Assembly: GCA_003283905.1 (NCBI GenBank)
Contig: QBXA01000007.1
Coordinates: 1-64,000, forward strand
Length of the DNA: 64,000 nt
Origin: Pelagibacteraceae bacterium AG-319-F18
Lineage (GTDB): Bacteria; Pseudomonadota; Alphaproteobacteria; Pelagibacterales; Pelagibacteraceae
Direction: 5' to 3'
The notes below the pieces were generated by a model that did no database searches, had not been told where the DNA came from, and saw nothing but the letters and a program-made list of their open reading frames with translations. The position numbers and the translations under genes are program-made. Positions 56,913 to 64,000 of this stretch are shown here, piece by piece (the first letter of the stretch is position 1; each line of letters starts with the position of its first letter).

Positions 56913-57317
56913 ATGCTTTATTTTGCTTATGGGAGTAATCTTCATCATTTTCAAATGAAAAAAAGGTGCAAAGATAGTGTTTATTTAAAAAAAATAAATC
57001 TAAAAAATTTTAAACTAACTTTTAGAAGCAAATATAGAGCAGCAGACATTGAGCCTAAAAAAAAATCAATTGTTCCAGGTGGGTTATTTGAAATATCAAA
57101 AAGTGATGAAAAAAAATTAGATGTTTATGAGGATTTTCCAATTTTATATAAGAAGTATTATTTTTATTATTATGGAAAAAAAGTAATGACTTACACAATG
57201 GTAAAAAAATCAGTATTTAAATTTCCAACTGAAAGATATTTAAATATTGTAAAAAAAGGATATGAAGATTGTAGTTTAGAGATGAGGATTCTTTTTAAGG
57301 CATTAAAAAATAATTAA
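56913..57317 (+). CDS. Gamma-glutamylcyclotransferase-like (AIG2-fold) protein
   Basis: The 134-residue protein opens with MLYFAYGSNLHHFQMKKRC, the substrate-binding YGSN motif of gamma-glutamylcyclotransferases. GGLFEISKSDEKKLDVYED follows, placing the catalytic glutamate region in KSDEKKLD. Its C-terminal ~38 residues (FKFPTERYLNIVKKGYEDCS) are echoed by a separate 39-codon fragment 1.9 kb downstream, beyond the acyltransferase gene. It abuts the cinA-like gene and is probably co-transcribed. Confidence 0.85.
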   Translation: MLYFAYGSNLHHFQMKKRCKDSVYLKKINLKNFKLTFRSKYRAADIEPKKKSIVPGGLFEISKSDEKKLDVYEDFPILYKKYYFYYYGKKVMTYTMVKKSVFKFPTERYLNIVKKGYEDCSLEMRILFKALKNN

Positions 57318-57324
57318 AACAAAA

Positions 57325-59223
57325 ATGAATTTTAAATACAGAGCAGAAATTGATGGATTGAGAGCAATAGCAGTAATCTCCATAATTTTTTATCACGCTA
57401 GAATTTTATTACATGGAAAAAACTACTTTTCAGGTGGTTTTCTTGGAATAGATATTTTTTTTGTTATTTCTGGCTATTTAATTGCCTTACTTATCTTAAC
57501 AGATTTAGATTCAAATAATAATTTTTCATTTAAATTATTTTATGAAAAACGTATTAGAAGAATATTTCCTCTTTTATTTATTGTATTAATATTTTCATTA
57601 ATATCTAGCTGGTTTATTCTTATTCCGTCAGATTTATTAAATTTTTCAAAGTCATCAATTTATTCTTTATTGTTTGTATCTAATTATTTTTTTACAATTC
57701 AGGATTATTTTGCTTTTAAATCTTTATTAATACCATTATTGCATACATGGTCTTTGTCTATAGAAATACAATTTTATATAATAATTTCTATTTTAACTTT
57801 TTTTTTATTTAAAAAATTAAAAAAAAAAATTAGTTTAATCTTTCTATTAATACTTATTCTAAGTTTAATAATATCATCTTTATATTCACAAGAAAACTCA
57901 ATAGGCTCATATTATTATATTCAATTTAGAATCTGGGAATTTTTAGCAGGATCACTTTTAGCAATTATCGAAATTAAAGATAAAAAAAGGACAATTTTTG
58001 ATAAAGATATATTTAACGAACTTTTGTTATTAATAGGTATATTTTTAATATTATTATCAATATATTTTTTTAACGATAAAACTCAGCATCCATCCTATGT
58101 AACAATAATTCCTATTTTTGGCACATGTTTAATCATTTGGTTTTCAAGAAAAAATTATTTTGTTACAAAAATTTTATCAAGCAAGCCATTTGTTAGTATA
58201 GGACTTATTTCTTACTCATTATTTCTTTGGCATTATCCAATATTTGCCTTTTATAGATATTCCTATGCCACAGGTAGTATAATCTCAAAATTAATATTTT
58301 TTAGTATTTTAATTATTATCTCTATTGCAAGTTATTTTTTAATTGAAAAACCTTTTAGAAATCAAAAGACTATATCTTTAAATTTTTTAACAAAATTTTT
58401 ATCAATCCTGTTTATATCAATTATTTTTTTAAACTGTTTGGTAATTCAAAATAACGGATTTGACAAAAGGTATAAATTTGGAAAAATAAATTTAGATATG
58501 AATTATTATATAAAAGAATTAAGCAAATTTAGAGAGAATAAACAAAATTTAGATTTTACTTCAGATAAAAAAAAAATTTTACTTCTAGGAGACTCGCATG
58601 GTCGTGATACATATGATGCATTAATTTCCAATCAGAATTTATCTACAAAATTTGAAGTTGTATTTAATAAGGTGGATAATTTAGATTTAATTTTAGATAC
58701 TAAAAATAAAAATTTTCAAAATAAAAATAAATTTTATAAACATCAATTAAATGAAGCAGACATTGTTATTCTTTCTTATTTATGGCCTAAAAAGTTAAAC
58801 AAAGAAAACTCGGAACTATTAAAAATTTTTTCTAATAATTTGAAAAAAAATAATAAAAAATTATTAGTAATTTCTTCTCCAGAATTTGAAATTAAGGGTC
58901 GATTTACCTTATTGGATTTATATATTTTAAAAAACAAAAAATTACCTCAGGGATTAGAAATCTCTGAATTACAAAAAAAATATTATAACTCATACATTTC
59001 TAATAGAAAATTAAAAAATATTAACTTAAAGTTAAACAGTCTTTCGAAATTTAATGATTTTATATTTTTAAATTTAAGTAAATTTCTCTGTGATGAGAAG
59101 ATAAAAACATGTTTTTATTTAACCGATAAACAGGAAAAAATTATGTTTGATGATGACCATTACACTTTAGCAGGTTCTAAATTTTTAGGAAAAAAAATTT
59201 CAACTCTCAATTTATTTAAATAA
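57325..59223 (+). CDS. Acyltransferase-3 with C-terminal SGNH hydrolase domain (OafA/YrhL-like)
   Basis: The 632-residue protein has an N-terminal acyltransferase-3 domain of about ten membrane helices. It starts YRAEIDGLRAIAVISIIFYH with the catalytic His, then GGFLGIDIFFVISGYLIALL and the IRRIFPLLF Arg region. After residue ~400 comes a periplasmic SGNH domain, with LLLGDSHGRDTYDA as the nucleophile block and DDDHYTLAG as the catalytic Asp-His block. It would acetylate surface polysaccharide or LPS. The gene is extremely AT-rich and lies between an intact cyclotransferase gene and a fragment of one, suggesting late insertion. Confidence 0.92.
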   Translation: MNFKYRAEIDGLRAIAVISIIFYHARILLHGKNYFSGGFLGIDIFFVISGYLIALLILTDLDSNNNFSFKLFYEKRIRRIFPLLFIVLIFSLISSWFILIPSDLLNFSKSSIYSLLFVSNYFFTIQDYFAFKSLLIPLLHTWSLSIEIQFYIIISILTFFLFKKLKKKISLIFLLILILSLIISSLYSQENSIGSYYYIQFRIWEFLAGSLLAIIEIKDKKRTIFDKDIFNELLLLIGIFLILLSIYFFNDKTQHPSYVTIIPIFGTCLIIWFSRKNYFVTKILSSKPFVSIGLISYSLFLWHYPIFAFYRYSYATGSIISKLIFFSILIIISIASYFLIEKPFRNQKTISLNFLTKFLSILFISIIFLNCLVIQNNGFDKRYKFGKINLDMNYYIKELSKFRENKQNLDFTSDKKKILLLGDSHGRDTYDALISNQNLSTKFEVVFNKVDNLDLILDTKNKNFQNKNKFYKHQLNEADIVILSYLWPKKLNKENSELLKIFSNNLKKNNKKLLVISSPEFEIKGRFTLLDLYILKNKKLPQGLEISELQKKYYNSYISNRKLKNINLKLNSLSKFNDFIFLNLSKFLCDEKIKTCFYLTDKQEKIMFDDDHYTLAGSKFLGKKISTLNLFK

Positions 59224-59224
59224 A

Positions 59225-59344
59225 ATGACAAAGAAAACAACATTTAAATTTCCAATTGAGAAATATCTTAATATTATTAAACAAGGATATACAGATTTTG
59301 GTTTAGATAAAAAATATCTTCAAAAAGAATTATTAGGCTCTTAA
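59225..59344 (+). pseudogene. C-terminal fragment of a gamma-glutamylcyclotransferase-like gene
   Basis: A 39-codon frame begins with ATG one base after the acyltransferase stop. It reads MTKKTTFKFPIEKYLNIIKQ, then a GYTDFGLD segment. This matches residues ~97-134 of the intact gene at 56913 (VKKSVFKFPTERYLNI), sharing about 15 of 22 positions in the core. The N-terminal catalytic part is absent, so it is a remnant, not a working enzyme. Confidence 0.85.
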
Positions 59345-59410
59345 TTAAAAAAATTTACTTATTACTCTTGTTCAATTATAAATATTAGCATAAATACTCA
59401 TGAAATTCAT

Positions 59411-59454
59411 TAATGCCCTCGTGGTGAAATTGGTAGACACAAAGGACTTAAAAT
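59411..59454 (+). repeat. 44-bp direct repeat, left copy (att-like)
   Basis: These bases are identical to 60723-60766; the two copies differ immediately outside on both sides. The right boundary falls just after the anticodon loop, marking the likely crossover region. Confidence 0.92.
59415..59454 (+). pseudogene. Truncated tRNA-Leu(UAA), 5' half only
   Basis: The first 40 nt of tRNA-Leu are present: acceptor strand, D-arm, anticodon stem 5' strand, and loop CTTAAAA. They then break into unrelated AT-rich sequence. No 3' half follows, so it cannot fold into a tRNA. Confidence 0.92.
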
Positions 59455-59841
59455 ATACTATCAATAAATAATTAAAAACTCTGTGTGACCCAGGGTGACC
59501 CAAGACCTACATAATTACTAGAGAATAATTAATGCCTAATTATATCTGTTGTTATGGAACCAAAAACAAATGATACAAAAGTTAGTCACCAGTTATACGA
59601 GGTGCAATTTACAGATAAAGCAATAATCAACCTTAAATGGAATAAGAAGACCGAGAAGAGACATAGGGTTAAAGTAAACATAAAGAATGGACCTAAAGGT
59701 GTTTAATACAATGGACACCAAGAACTAATAAAAAGGTTTTCTAATTAATATTTAAGTTTAGAGGTAAAACTTTCTATCACAAATGTGAAACCAGAAAATA
59801 TTTTAGTTCATGAAGTTTATTGGTCTTGGGTAAAATAAAAT
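59455..59841 (+). other. Gene-poor stretch inside the element: short repeats and possible decayed integrase start
   Basis: GTGACCCA occurs twice 10 bp apart (59485 and 59495). A 50-codon frame at 59554-59706 contains FTDKAIINLKWNKKTEKRH, which resembles the N-terminal arm-binding region of tyrosine integrases. A different frame at 59751-59804 reads FKFRGKTFYHKCE, like the strand that usually follows it. Stops and a frame change break any continuous protein. The integrase reading is tentative; otherwise I see nothing recognisable here. Confidence 0.35.
59580..59600 (+). repeat. Imperfect copy of the element's tandem repeat
   Basis: AGTTAGTCACC followed by AGTTATACGAG resembles the tandem AGTTAGACACC pair at 60635-60656. 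The first unit has one mismatch; only the start of the second is similar. It lies near the opposite end of the element. Confidence 0.5.
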
Positions 59842-60513
59842 TTATATTTTTAAAGATTTCTTCTTTGTAAAAGTTTTTCTATTACCAAGCTTATCAATAT
59901 CTTTTAAAGAATAATATGTAGCTTTTTTATTATCTTGTTTTTTTGGTTTAATTTTATGTAAATTTTGCATGGTATGTTTAAACAAAACAAAAGCATATTC
60001 CAAAGATTTTTTATAAACATCAATTACTTCCTCATAGTAAGGATAAATCATAAATCTACATTGGTTTAATATTTTTCCATGATCTAAATATTTATCAATC
60101 ATGTGAATAGTTACCCCCTGAAATTCTTCTTTGTTTTTAAGAGCCCAATTAATACTTCTTGTGCCACGATATTTTGGTAATTCAGAAAGATGAATATTTA
60201 ATGCTAGTTTAAATTTTTTTAACTGTTTTTGTGTGATTATTTTTTTATAAAAAACTGAAAATAAAATATCGTATTTAAATTTTTTATTTTTTTTTCTATT
60301 TAGTAAATCATCTATTTTTCCACTCTCAATTATTTTGATTTTATTCCTTTCACATAATCTTTTTATTTTATTTCCTTTCCATTCATTTAAAATTTCCCCT
60401 TCATGAGGAATTACTGGAATATAAGTTACTTGATATGTTTTTTTATTTGAACAGAACCATTTCAGTATATTTAGAGCTAAAGAACCTTTACCACACAAAA
60501 CCACTTTTTTCAT
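59842..60513 (-). CDS. Formyltransferase-family enzyme
   Basis: From ATG 60513 the protein has 223 residues and begins KKVVLCGKGSLALNILKWF. The catalytic Asn-His-Asp set of formyltransferases is visible in LALNIHLSELPKYRGTRSIN and MIDKYLDHGKIL. The C-terminal OB domain of Met-tRNA formyltransferase is missing. Relatives formylate amino sugars of surface polysaccharides or are orphan homologs. It is the only intact gene within the tRNA-Leu element, probably cargo, and is very rich in Lys. Confidence 0.8.
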   Translation of the reverse strand: MKKVVLCGKGSLALNILKWFCSNKKTYQVTYIPVIPHEGEILNEWKGNKIKRLCERNKIKIIESGKIDDLLNRKKNKKFKYDILFSVFYKKIITQKQLKKFKLALNIHLSELPKYRGTRSINWALKNKEEFQGVTIHMIDKYLDHGKILNQCRFMIYPYYEEVIDVYKKSLEYAFVLFKHTMQNLHKIKPKKQDNKKATYYSLKDIDKLGNRKTFTKKKSLKI

Positions 60514-60634
60514 AAGATAAATCAATCTATCACAATTACTTCCAAAAGGGTATGACTATGGGACCTTTATGTTATTAAAGTTATATGCCATTAATTTAAT
60601 CTAGCTTGTATGTCATTCGTTTGGGACCTCTCCA

Positions 60635-60656
60635 AGTTAGACACCAGTTAGACACC
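60635..60656 (+). repeat. Perfect 11-bp tandem repeat near the right end of the element
   Basis: AGTTAGACACC occurs twice in direct succession, 67 bp from the right copy of the 44-bp repeat. Short direct repeats in this position resemble integrase arm-type sites, but no binding data are implied. Confidence 0.6.
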
Positions 60657-60722
60657 GATAATTCTTGAACAAGATAAATGCATTGTGTTAAAACAAAACA
60701 AAGATATAACAATGACTTTTAG

Positions 60723-60766
60723 TAATGCCCTCGTGGTGAAATTGGTAGACACAAAGGACTTAAAAT
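60723..60766 (+). repeat. 44-bp direct repeat, right copy (att-like)
   Basis: Identical to 59411-59454. This copy is the 5' part of the functional tRNA-Leu gene plus four bases upstream. Confidence 0.92.
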
Positions 60767-60812
60767 CCTTGCCGCTTGCGGAGTGCCAGTTCGAGTCTGG
60801 CCGAGGGCACCA
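60727..60812 (+). tRNA. tRNA-Leu (TAA anticodon)
   Basis: An 86-nt type II tRNA with acceptor GCCCTCG/CGAGGGC, a long variable arm, anticodon stem AAGGA/TCCTT with loop CTTAAAA giving TAA, and encoded CCA. It is intact, but its 5' half was apparently supplied by the inserted element, so its promoter now lies in element DNA. nadK begins 5 bp after its CCA. Confidence 0.95.
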
Positions 60813-60816
60813 TTAA

Positions 60817-61587
60817 ATGAGTAAGCTTCAGATAATTTCTGACAAAAATAACAAATCTTCAAAAATTAAGTTTCAATTATTAAAAAAAATAAATTCATCT
60901 AGTTTTAAAAAAGAGAATCTTATTATTGTAATTGGTGGTGATGGATTCATGCTCCAAACCCTTAAAAAGAATAAAAATTCGAAAAAACAATTTTATGGAA
61001 TTAATTCAGGAAACTATGGTTTTTTAATGAACAAATTTTCCTCAAAAAATATCATTAAAAGTTTATCAAAAGCAAATATGGTTTCAATTTCACCTTTAGA
61101 AATGATTGTAAAAAATAAAAATAATCAAATTAAAAAATCTATAGCAATCAATGAAGTATCCGTGCTTAGACAAAGTAGACAGGCTGCATCATTATCTATT
61201 AATCAAGGTTCAAGACAAATTATTAAAAAATTAGTTTCGGACGGTGTATTAGTTTCAACACCAGCTGGCAGTACTGCTTATAATTTATCCGTGCACGGAC
61301 CCATTCTAAGTTTACACTCAAAAAAATTATCTATATCTCCAATTAGTGCGTTTAGACCAAGAAGATGGAAGGGTAAAATTGTTAACGATAAATCAAAAAT
61401 AATTATAACTAATTTAAATCCATCAAAAAGACCAATCAGTGCTGTAGCTGACAATTTAGAAGTAAGAAATGCTAAATCAATTACAGTTAAGATTAATAAT
61501 AAAATTAAGTTTAACCTTCTGTATGATAAAAATAGAAGTTTACAAAAAAAGATAAAAATAGAACAAATAAGAAAAGAAACTAATTAG
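60817..61587 (+). CDS. nadK: NAD kinase
   Basis: The 256-residue protein has the kinase motif IVIGGDGFMLQTLKKN and NSGNYGFLMNKFSS. The NAD-binding AINEVSVLRQSRQAASL, VSTPAGSTAYNLSVHGPIL and the SAVADNLEV region follow. It phosphorylates NAD to NADP. The start immediately follows tRNA-Leu, so it may be transcribed from the tRNA promoter. The PhyH gene follows by 5 bp. Confidence 0.94.
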   Translation: MSKLQIISDKNNKSSKIKFQLLKKINSSSFKKENLIIVIGGDGFMLQTLKKNKNSKKQFYGINSGNYGFLMNKFSSKNIIKSLSKANMVSISPLEMIVKNKNNQIKKSIAINEVSVLRQSRQAASLSINQGSRQIIKKLVSDGVLVSTPAGSTAYNLSVHGPILSLHSKKLSISPISAFRPRRWKGKIVNDKSKIIITNLNPSKRPISAVADNLEVRNAKSITVKINNKIKFNLLYDKNRSLQKKIKIEQIRKETN

Positions 61588-61592
61588 ATTAA

Positions 61593-62471
61593 ATGAATAA
61601 AGATTTAAATTTTTTTAAAAAGAATGGATACCTAGTAAAAGAAAATTTAATTAATAAGATAACAATAAACAAAATAAACAAAGTAGTTAATGAAGTTATA
61701 ACGAAAGAAAAAAATAAAAAACATATAGAAAATGGAACTCAATCTTACGACAATTATCATTTTGTCTATAATTCAATTTCTAAAAAAAATAGAGAGATTT
61801 TAAGACTAAACAATCCTCAAAACAGACACAAGATATTTTATGATTTATCAAGAAATAAAAAAATAATTTCAATTGCTAAAAAATTATTAAGAGGAAGTGT
61901 TAGATTTCATTTGGGTAAATTAAATTTTAAACTTCCAAATAAAAAAAAGGGAAGTGAAATTGGATGGCATCAAGATTGGGCCTTTTATCCTCATACAAAT
62001 GATGATTTGATCACTGTTGGTATATATTTGGATGATTGTTTTGAGAAAAACGGACCTTTAAAAATAATTAAGAACTCTCATAATAAAAAATTGTATAACC
62101 ATCATAATAATGAAAATTTTTTTGTTGGAAAAATAAACACTAAAAAAAATAAAATTGGATTAAAAAACAGTGTTTCAATAACCGGCACTGCAGGTATGGT
62201 TGTTTTTTTTCATTGTAGATCTGTTCATGGCTCTGGTCATAATCAAATGAATAGCTCAAGACCCTTAATTTTATTTGGTTATAGAGCATGTGATGCATGG
62301 CCATTAATTAATGATGGAAACCCTCATCCAGAAGTTAATTTGGAAAATTATAATAAAAATATCATTGTTGGAAAAAAATCTATAAAACCTAGATTAACTA
62401 AAGTCCCAACTATAATTCCGTTGCCTAAAAAAAAGCATTACATTTCAATTTATGAACTTCAAAAAAATTAG
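61593..62471 (+). CDS. Phytanoyl-CoA dioxygenase (PhyH) family protein
   Basis: The 292-residue 2-oxoglutarate/Fe(II) oxygenase has the HxD pair in SEIGWHQDWAFYPHTNDD near residue 128, the distal His in VFFHCRSVHGSGHNQ near residue 210 and the RPLILFGYRACDAW Arg region. It is unlike the PhyH protein at 15.3 kb in length and detail. The substrate is unknown. It follows nadK by 5 bp. The following 167 bp (62472-62638) hold no supported gene. Confidence 0.83.
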   Translation: MNKDLNFFKKNGYLVKENLINKITINKINKVVNEVITKEKNKKHIENGTQSYDNYHFVYNSISKKNREILRLNNPQNRHKIFYDLSRNKKIISIAKKLLRGSVRFHLGKLNFKLPNKKKGSEIGWHQDWAFYPHTNDDLITVGIYLDDCFEKNGPLKIIKNSHNKKLYNHHNNENFFVGKINTKKNKIGLKNSVSITGTAGMVVFFHCRSVHGSGHNQMNSSRPLILFGYRACDAWPLINDGNPHPEVNLENYNKNIIVGKKSIKPRLTKVPTIIPLPKKKHYISIYELQKN

Positions 62472-62638
62472 TTGAAAAATTAATTAGACGATATGTGGAG
62501 AGTAGGATTTTATTATTAAGAAAAAATGGATATTTCCACAAGTAAATTTGATCATAATTTTATTTTTCATAGTGATCCAAAATTTAAAATTAATAAAATT
62601 TTTCCTGTAAGAATTTAAAAAACGAACAGTTCTTTATC

Positions 62639-63157
62639 TTAACGTAAAAGTCCTAGATAGATTTTATCTACTCTTTGATTTTTGCTAAATTTGTAAAATT
62701 CTTTAATTCTACCCTCAATTTTAAAATTATTTTTTATAAGAGCTTTTTTACTAGCAATATTATTGGAATAACACCACGTATAAATTTTTTTCAATTTTAA
62801 TTTCATGAATGCATAATCTATAACTTTACCAATAACAAAAGTTGCAATACCTTTCTTCCAGAAAGATTTTTCACCAATTAAATAACCAATTTTACAGTTT
62901 TCATTTTTTTCATCTATTTTTGTTAAAAAAATATTACCTATGTTTTTTTTTTTATAAAAAATACTAAAAAATACAGTATTGTTTTTTATAAGTGACGTTA
63001 TATATTTTCTTTGTGACTTTATTGTATGTTTTATAAATCTTTGATCAGAAAATTTAGTCACATCTTTATCATTAAGCCATTTAACCCAATTTTTAGAAAT
63101 AGATGGATTGATAATTTTTTGCAGCTTAATGTAATTTAAGATTTTTTCATCTTTCAT
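62639..63157 (-). CDS. GNAT acetyltransferase, RimJ/RimL-like
   Basis: ATG 63157 gives 172 residues; a TTG ten codons upstream lies inside the amidase gene. The GNAT fold shows KNWVKWLNDKDVTKFSDQR early, the acetyl-CoA loop LIGEKSFWKKGIATFVIG near residue 100 and YTWCYSNNIASKKALIKNNF, the motif-B region. Such enzymes acetylate protein N-termini or amino sugars. It starts 1 bp after the amidase stop, so it is probably translated from the same transcript. Confidence 0.83.
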   Translation of the reverse strand: MKDEKILNYIKLQKIINPSISKNWVKWLNDKDVTKFSDQRFIKHTIKSQRKYITSLIKNNTVFFSIFYKKKNIGNIFLTKIDEKNENCKIGYLIGEKSFWKKGIATFVIGKVIDYAFMKLKLKKIYTWCYSNNIASKKALIKNNFKIEGRIKEFYKFSKNQRVDKIYLGLLR

Positions 63158-63158
63158 A

Positions 63159-64000
63159 TTATAATTGCTTTTGTATAAATTTTGCAAAATCTATCAATTT
63201 TAAATCATGATATTTCTTACTTGCTAAAAGTAAACCTAAAGGTAATTTATTACTTTTCATTATAGGTATTGAAAGCACAGGCATATGGCACATTGTCCAT
63301 ATTAAGTTGTGATCTTCAATGCCATTACTACCAAATTTTGGAGCTGTTGAAAAAGTTGATAAATCAACAAAAAAATCTAGTTCTTTAAATTTGTTTTCTA
63401 GATTATCTACTATTTTATATTGATATTCTAATGCATCATCATATTTTTTATTACTAATTTTTTGTCCAGCTAAAATCATATTTCTCAAGGTTTCACTAAA
63501 TCTATTATTATTGTTTCTGAATTCTTTTCTAAGATGATATGATAATGATTTTGTATATATTATATGGTGATTTAAATGTGCTTCATTAAATATTCTTGGC
63601 ATTTTGTACTCTATTATTTCTATATTTTTTATTTTAGAAAGTTTATCAATAATTTTTTCATAAATAATTTTTATATCAGATTTTATATTTTTTGATTGAG
63701 GTCCAATTATTTTACCAATTTTAAAAGTACCTTTTGAGAAATTAATTTTTTTTGTTAGAAAGTTTTTTTGAATATGAGGATAATTTCTTCCTTTGTGTCT
63801 TACATTGTTAAAAATCAATTTTAAATCATCTAAATTATTAGCAAAAAAACCTATAGTATCTAAAGTATCAGCAGTTTTTAATACACCTGTTCTTGCTATG
63901 GTGCCAAAAGTTGGTTTAAATCCATAAATCCCACAATAACTTGCTGGCCTGATTATTGATCCAGCAGTTTGTGAACCAATAGCTATAGGAACAATTTTCT
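63159..64000 (-). CDS. Amidase (GatA/amidase-signature family), 5' end outside window
   Basis: The frame runs open to the window edge, so the N-terminus is missing. The visible 280 codons begin IVPIAIGSQTAGSIIRPAS, the amidase-signature core with the catalytic serines, then YCGIYGFKPTFGTIARTGVL. They continue through a C-terminal part ending in LSIPIMKSNKLPLGLLLAS. The family hydrolyses carboxylic amides by a Ser-Ser-Lys triad, whose Lys lies outside the window. The absence of gatB/gatC nearby favours a catabolic amidase over GatA. Confidence 0.87.
   Translation of the reverse strand, partial: KIVPIAIGSQTAGSIIRPASYCGIYGFKPTFGTIARTGVLKTADTLDTIGFFANNLDDLKLIFNNVRHKGRNYPHIQKNFLTKKINFSKGTFKIGKIIGPQSKNIKSDIKIIYEKIIDKLSKIKNIEIIEYKMPRIFNEAHLNHHIIYTKSLSYHLRKEFRNNNNRFSETLRNMILAGQKISNKKYDDALEYQYKIVDNLENKFKELDFFVDLSTFSTAPKFGSNGIEDHNLIWTMCHMPVLSIPIMKSNKLPLGLLLASKKYHDLKLIDFAKFIQKQL

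Larger units (their letters stand above)
59411..60766 (+). mobile_element. Remnant of an integrated element at tRNA-Leu(UAA)
   Basis: The interval is bounded by identical 44-bp direct repeats (59411-59454 and 60723-60766) that consist of the tRNA-Leu 5' half plus four upstream bases. Only the right copy continues into a complete tRNA. This is the pattern left when an element carrying a partial tRNA copy recombines in the anticodon region and rebuilds the gene. Inside are possible integrase debris, short tandem repeats near both ends and one intact cargo gene on the minus strand. No intact integrase remains. Confidence 0.8.

Noticed and set aside
62526-62618. 30-codon frame after the second PhyH gene
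   Set aside because: It has no recognisable motif, a stop immediately upstream and no clear ribosome-binding site. It looks like chance in AT-rich DNA.

Overview
The window looks like a streamlined, very AT-rich alphaproteobacterial chromosome of the SAR11 clade (Candidatus Pelagibacter or a close relative). This rests on the low GC, heavy Lys/Asn/Ile codon use, intergenic gaps of often 0-30 bp, many ATGA/TAATG stop-start overlaps and several tail-to-tail gene overlaps. The gene content also fits: a dimethylglycine/sarcosine dehydrogenase-type enzyme, a methylcitrate cycle, tripartite tricarboxylate transport, a SpeD-SpeE fusion and purS/purQ/purL. The assignment is inference from content; no marker rRNA is present.

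Layout. 1-2.5 kb: the end of a glycine-betaine-type demethylation dehydrogenase and a small membrane protein. 2.5-13 kb: tRNA-Met, then purine salvage (guaC, a damaged phosphoribosyltransferase, apt) and methylthioadenosine metabolism (mtnP, mtnA). Asparaginase, a DUF1015 protein and a TrpB-like enzyme follow, then a FucA-like class II aldolase joined to a SpeD-SpeE fusion. Spermidine synthase makes methylthioadenosine, and MtnP, MtnA and the aldolase could together return it to central carbon. 13-15.3 kb: an amino-acid ABC importer without an ATPase gene beside it. 15-28 kb: a PhyH dioxygenase, glycosyltransferases, an AbrB-type permease and a complete tctCBA transporter with a terminator-like hairpin over the start of tctB, then assorted small enzymes and an MFS carrier.

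28-48 kb is mostly core: rpoZ with an acidic tail, dusA, TauE, HIT, phosphomannomutase/phosphoglucomutase, and nrdAB with candidate NrdR boxes. The prpDBC methylcitrate cluster, gph, an acetyltransferase-only GlmU next to glmS, class II DAHP synthase, nadE, cysS, cimA, trmJ and rpsD follow. 48.9-56.1 kb is one long minus-strand run (sfsA, map, purB, purC, purS, purQ, purL, bolA, grxD) that appears to start from a very compact divergent promoter shared with a cinA-like gene.

56.9-64 kb is accessory. An acyltransferase-3/SGNH gene lies between an intact gamma-glutamylcyclotransferase-like gene and a 39-codon fragment resembling that gene's C-terminus. Next comes an element scar: a 44-bp direct repeat consisting of the 5' half of tRNA-Leu(UAA), a possible decayed integrase, short tandem repeats and a formyltransferase cargo gene. 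It ends at the intact tRNA-Leu(UAA). After it come nadK, a second PhyH protein, a GNAT acetyltransferase and an amidase cut by the window end.

The items most worth following are the tRNA-Leu element scar with the neighbouring gene-fragment duplication, the pair of compensating frameshifts in the phosphoribosyltransferase, the hairpin controls in two transport operons, and the split GlmU. I saw no CRISPR array, rRNA operon, intact transposase or clearly new defence system.
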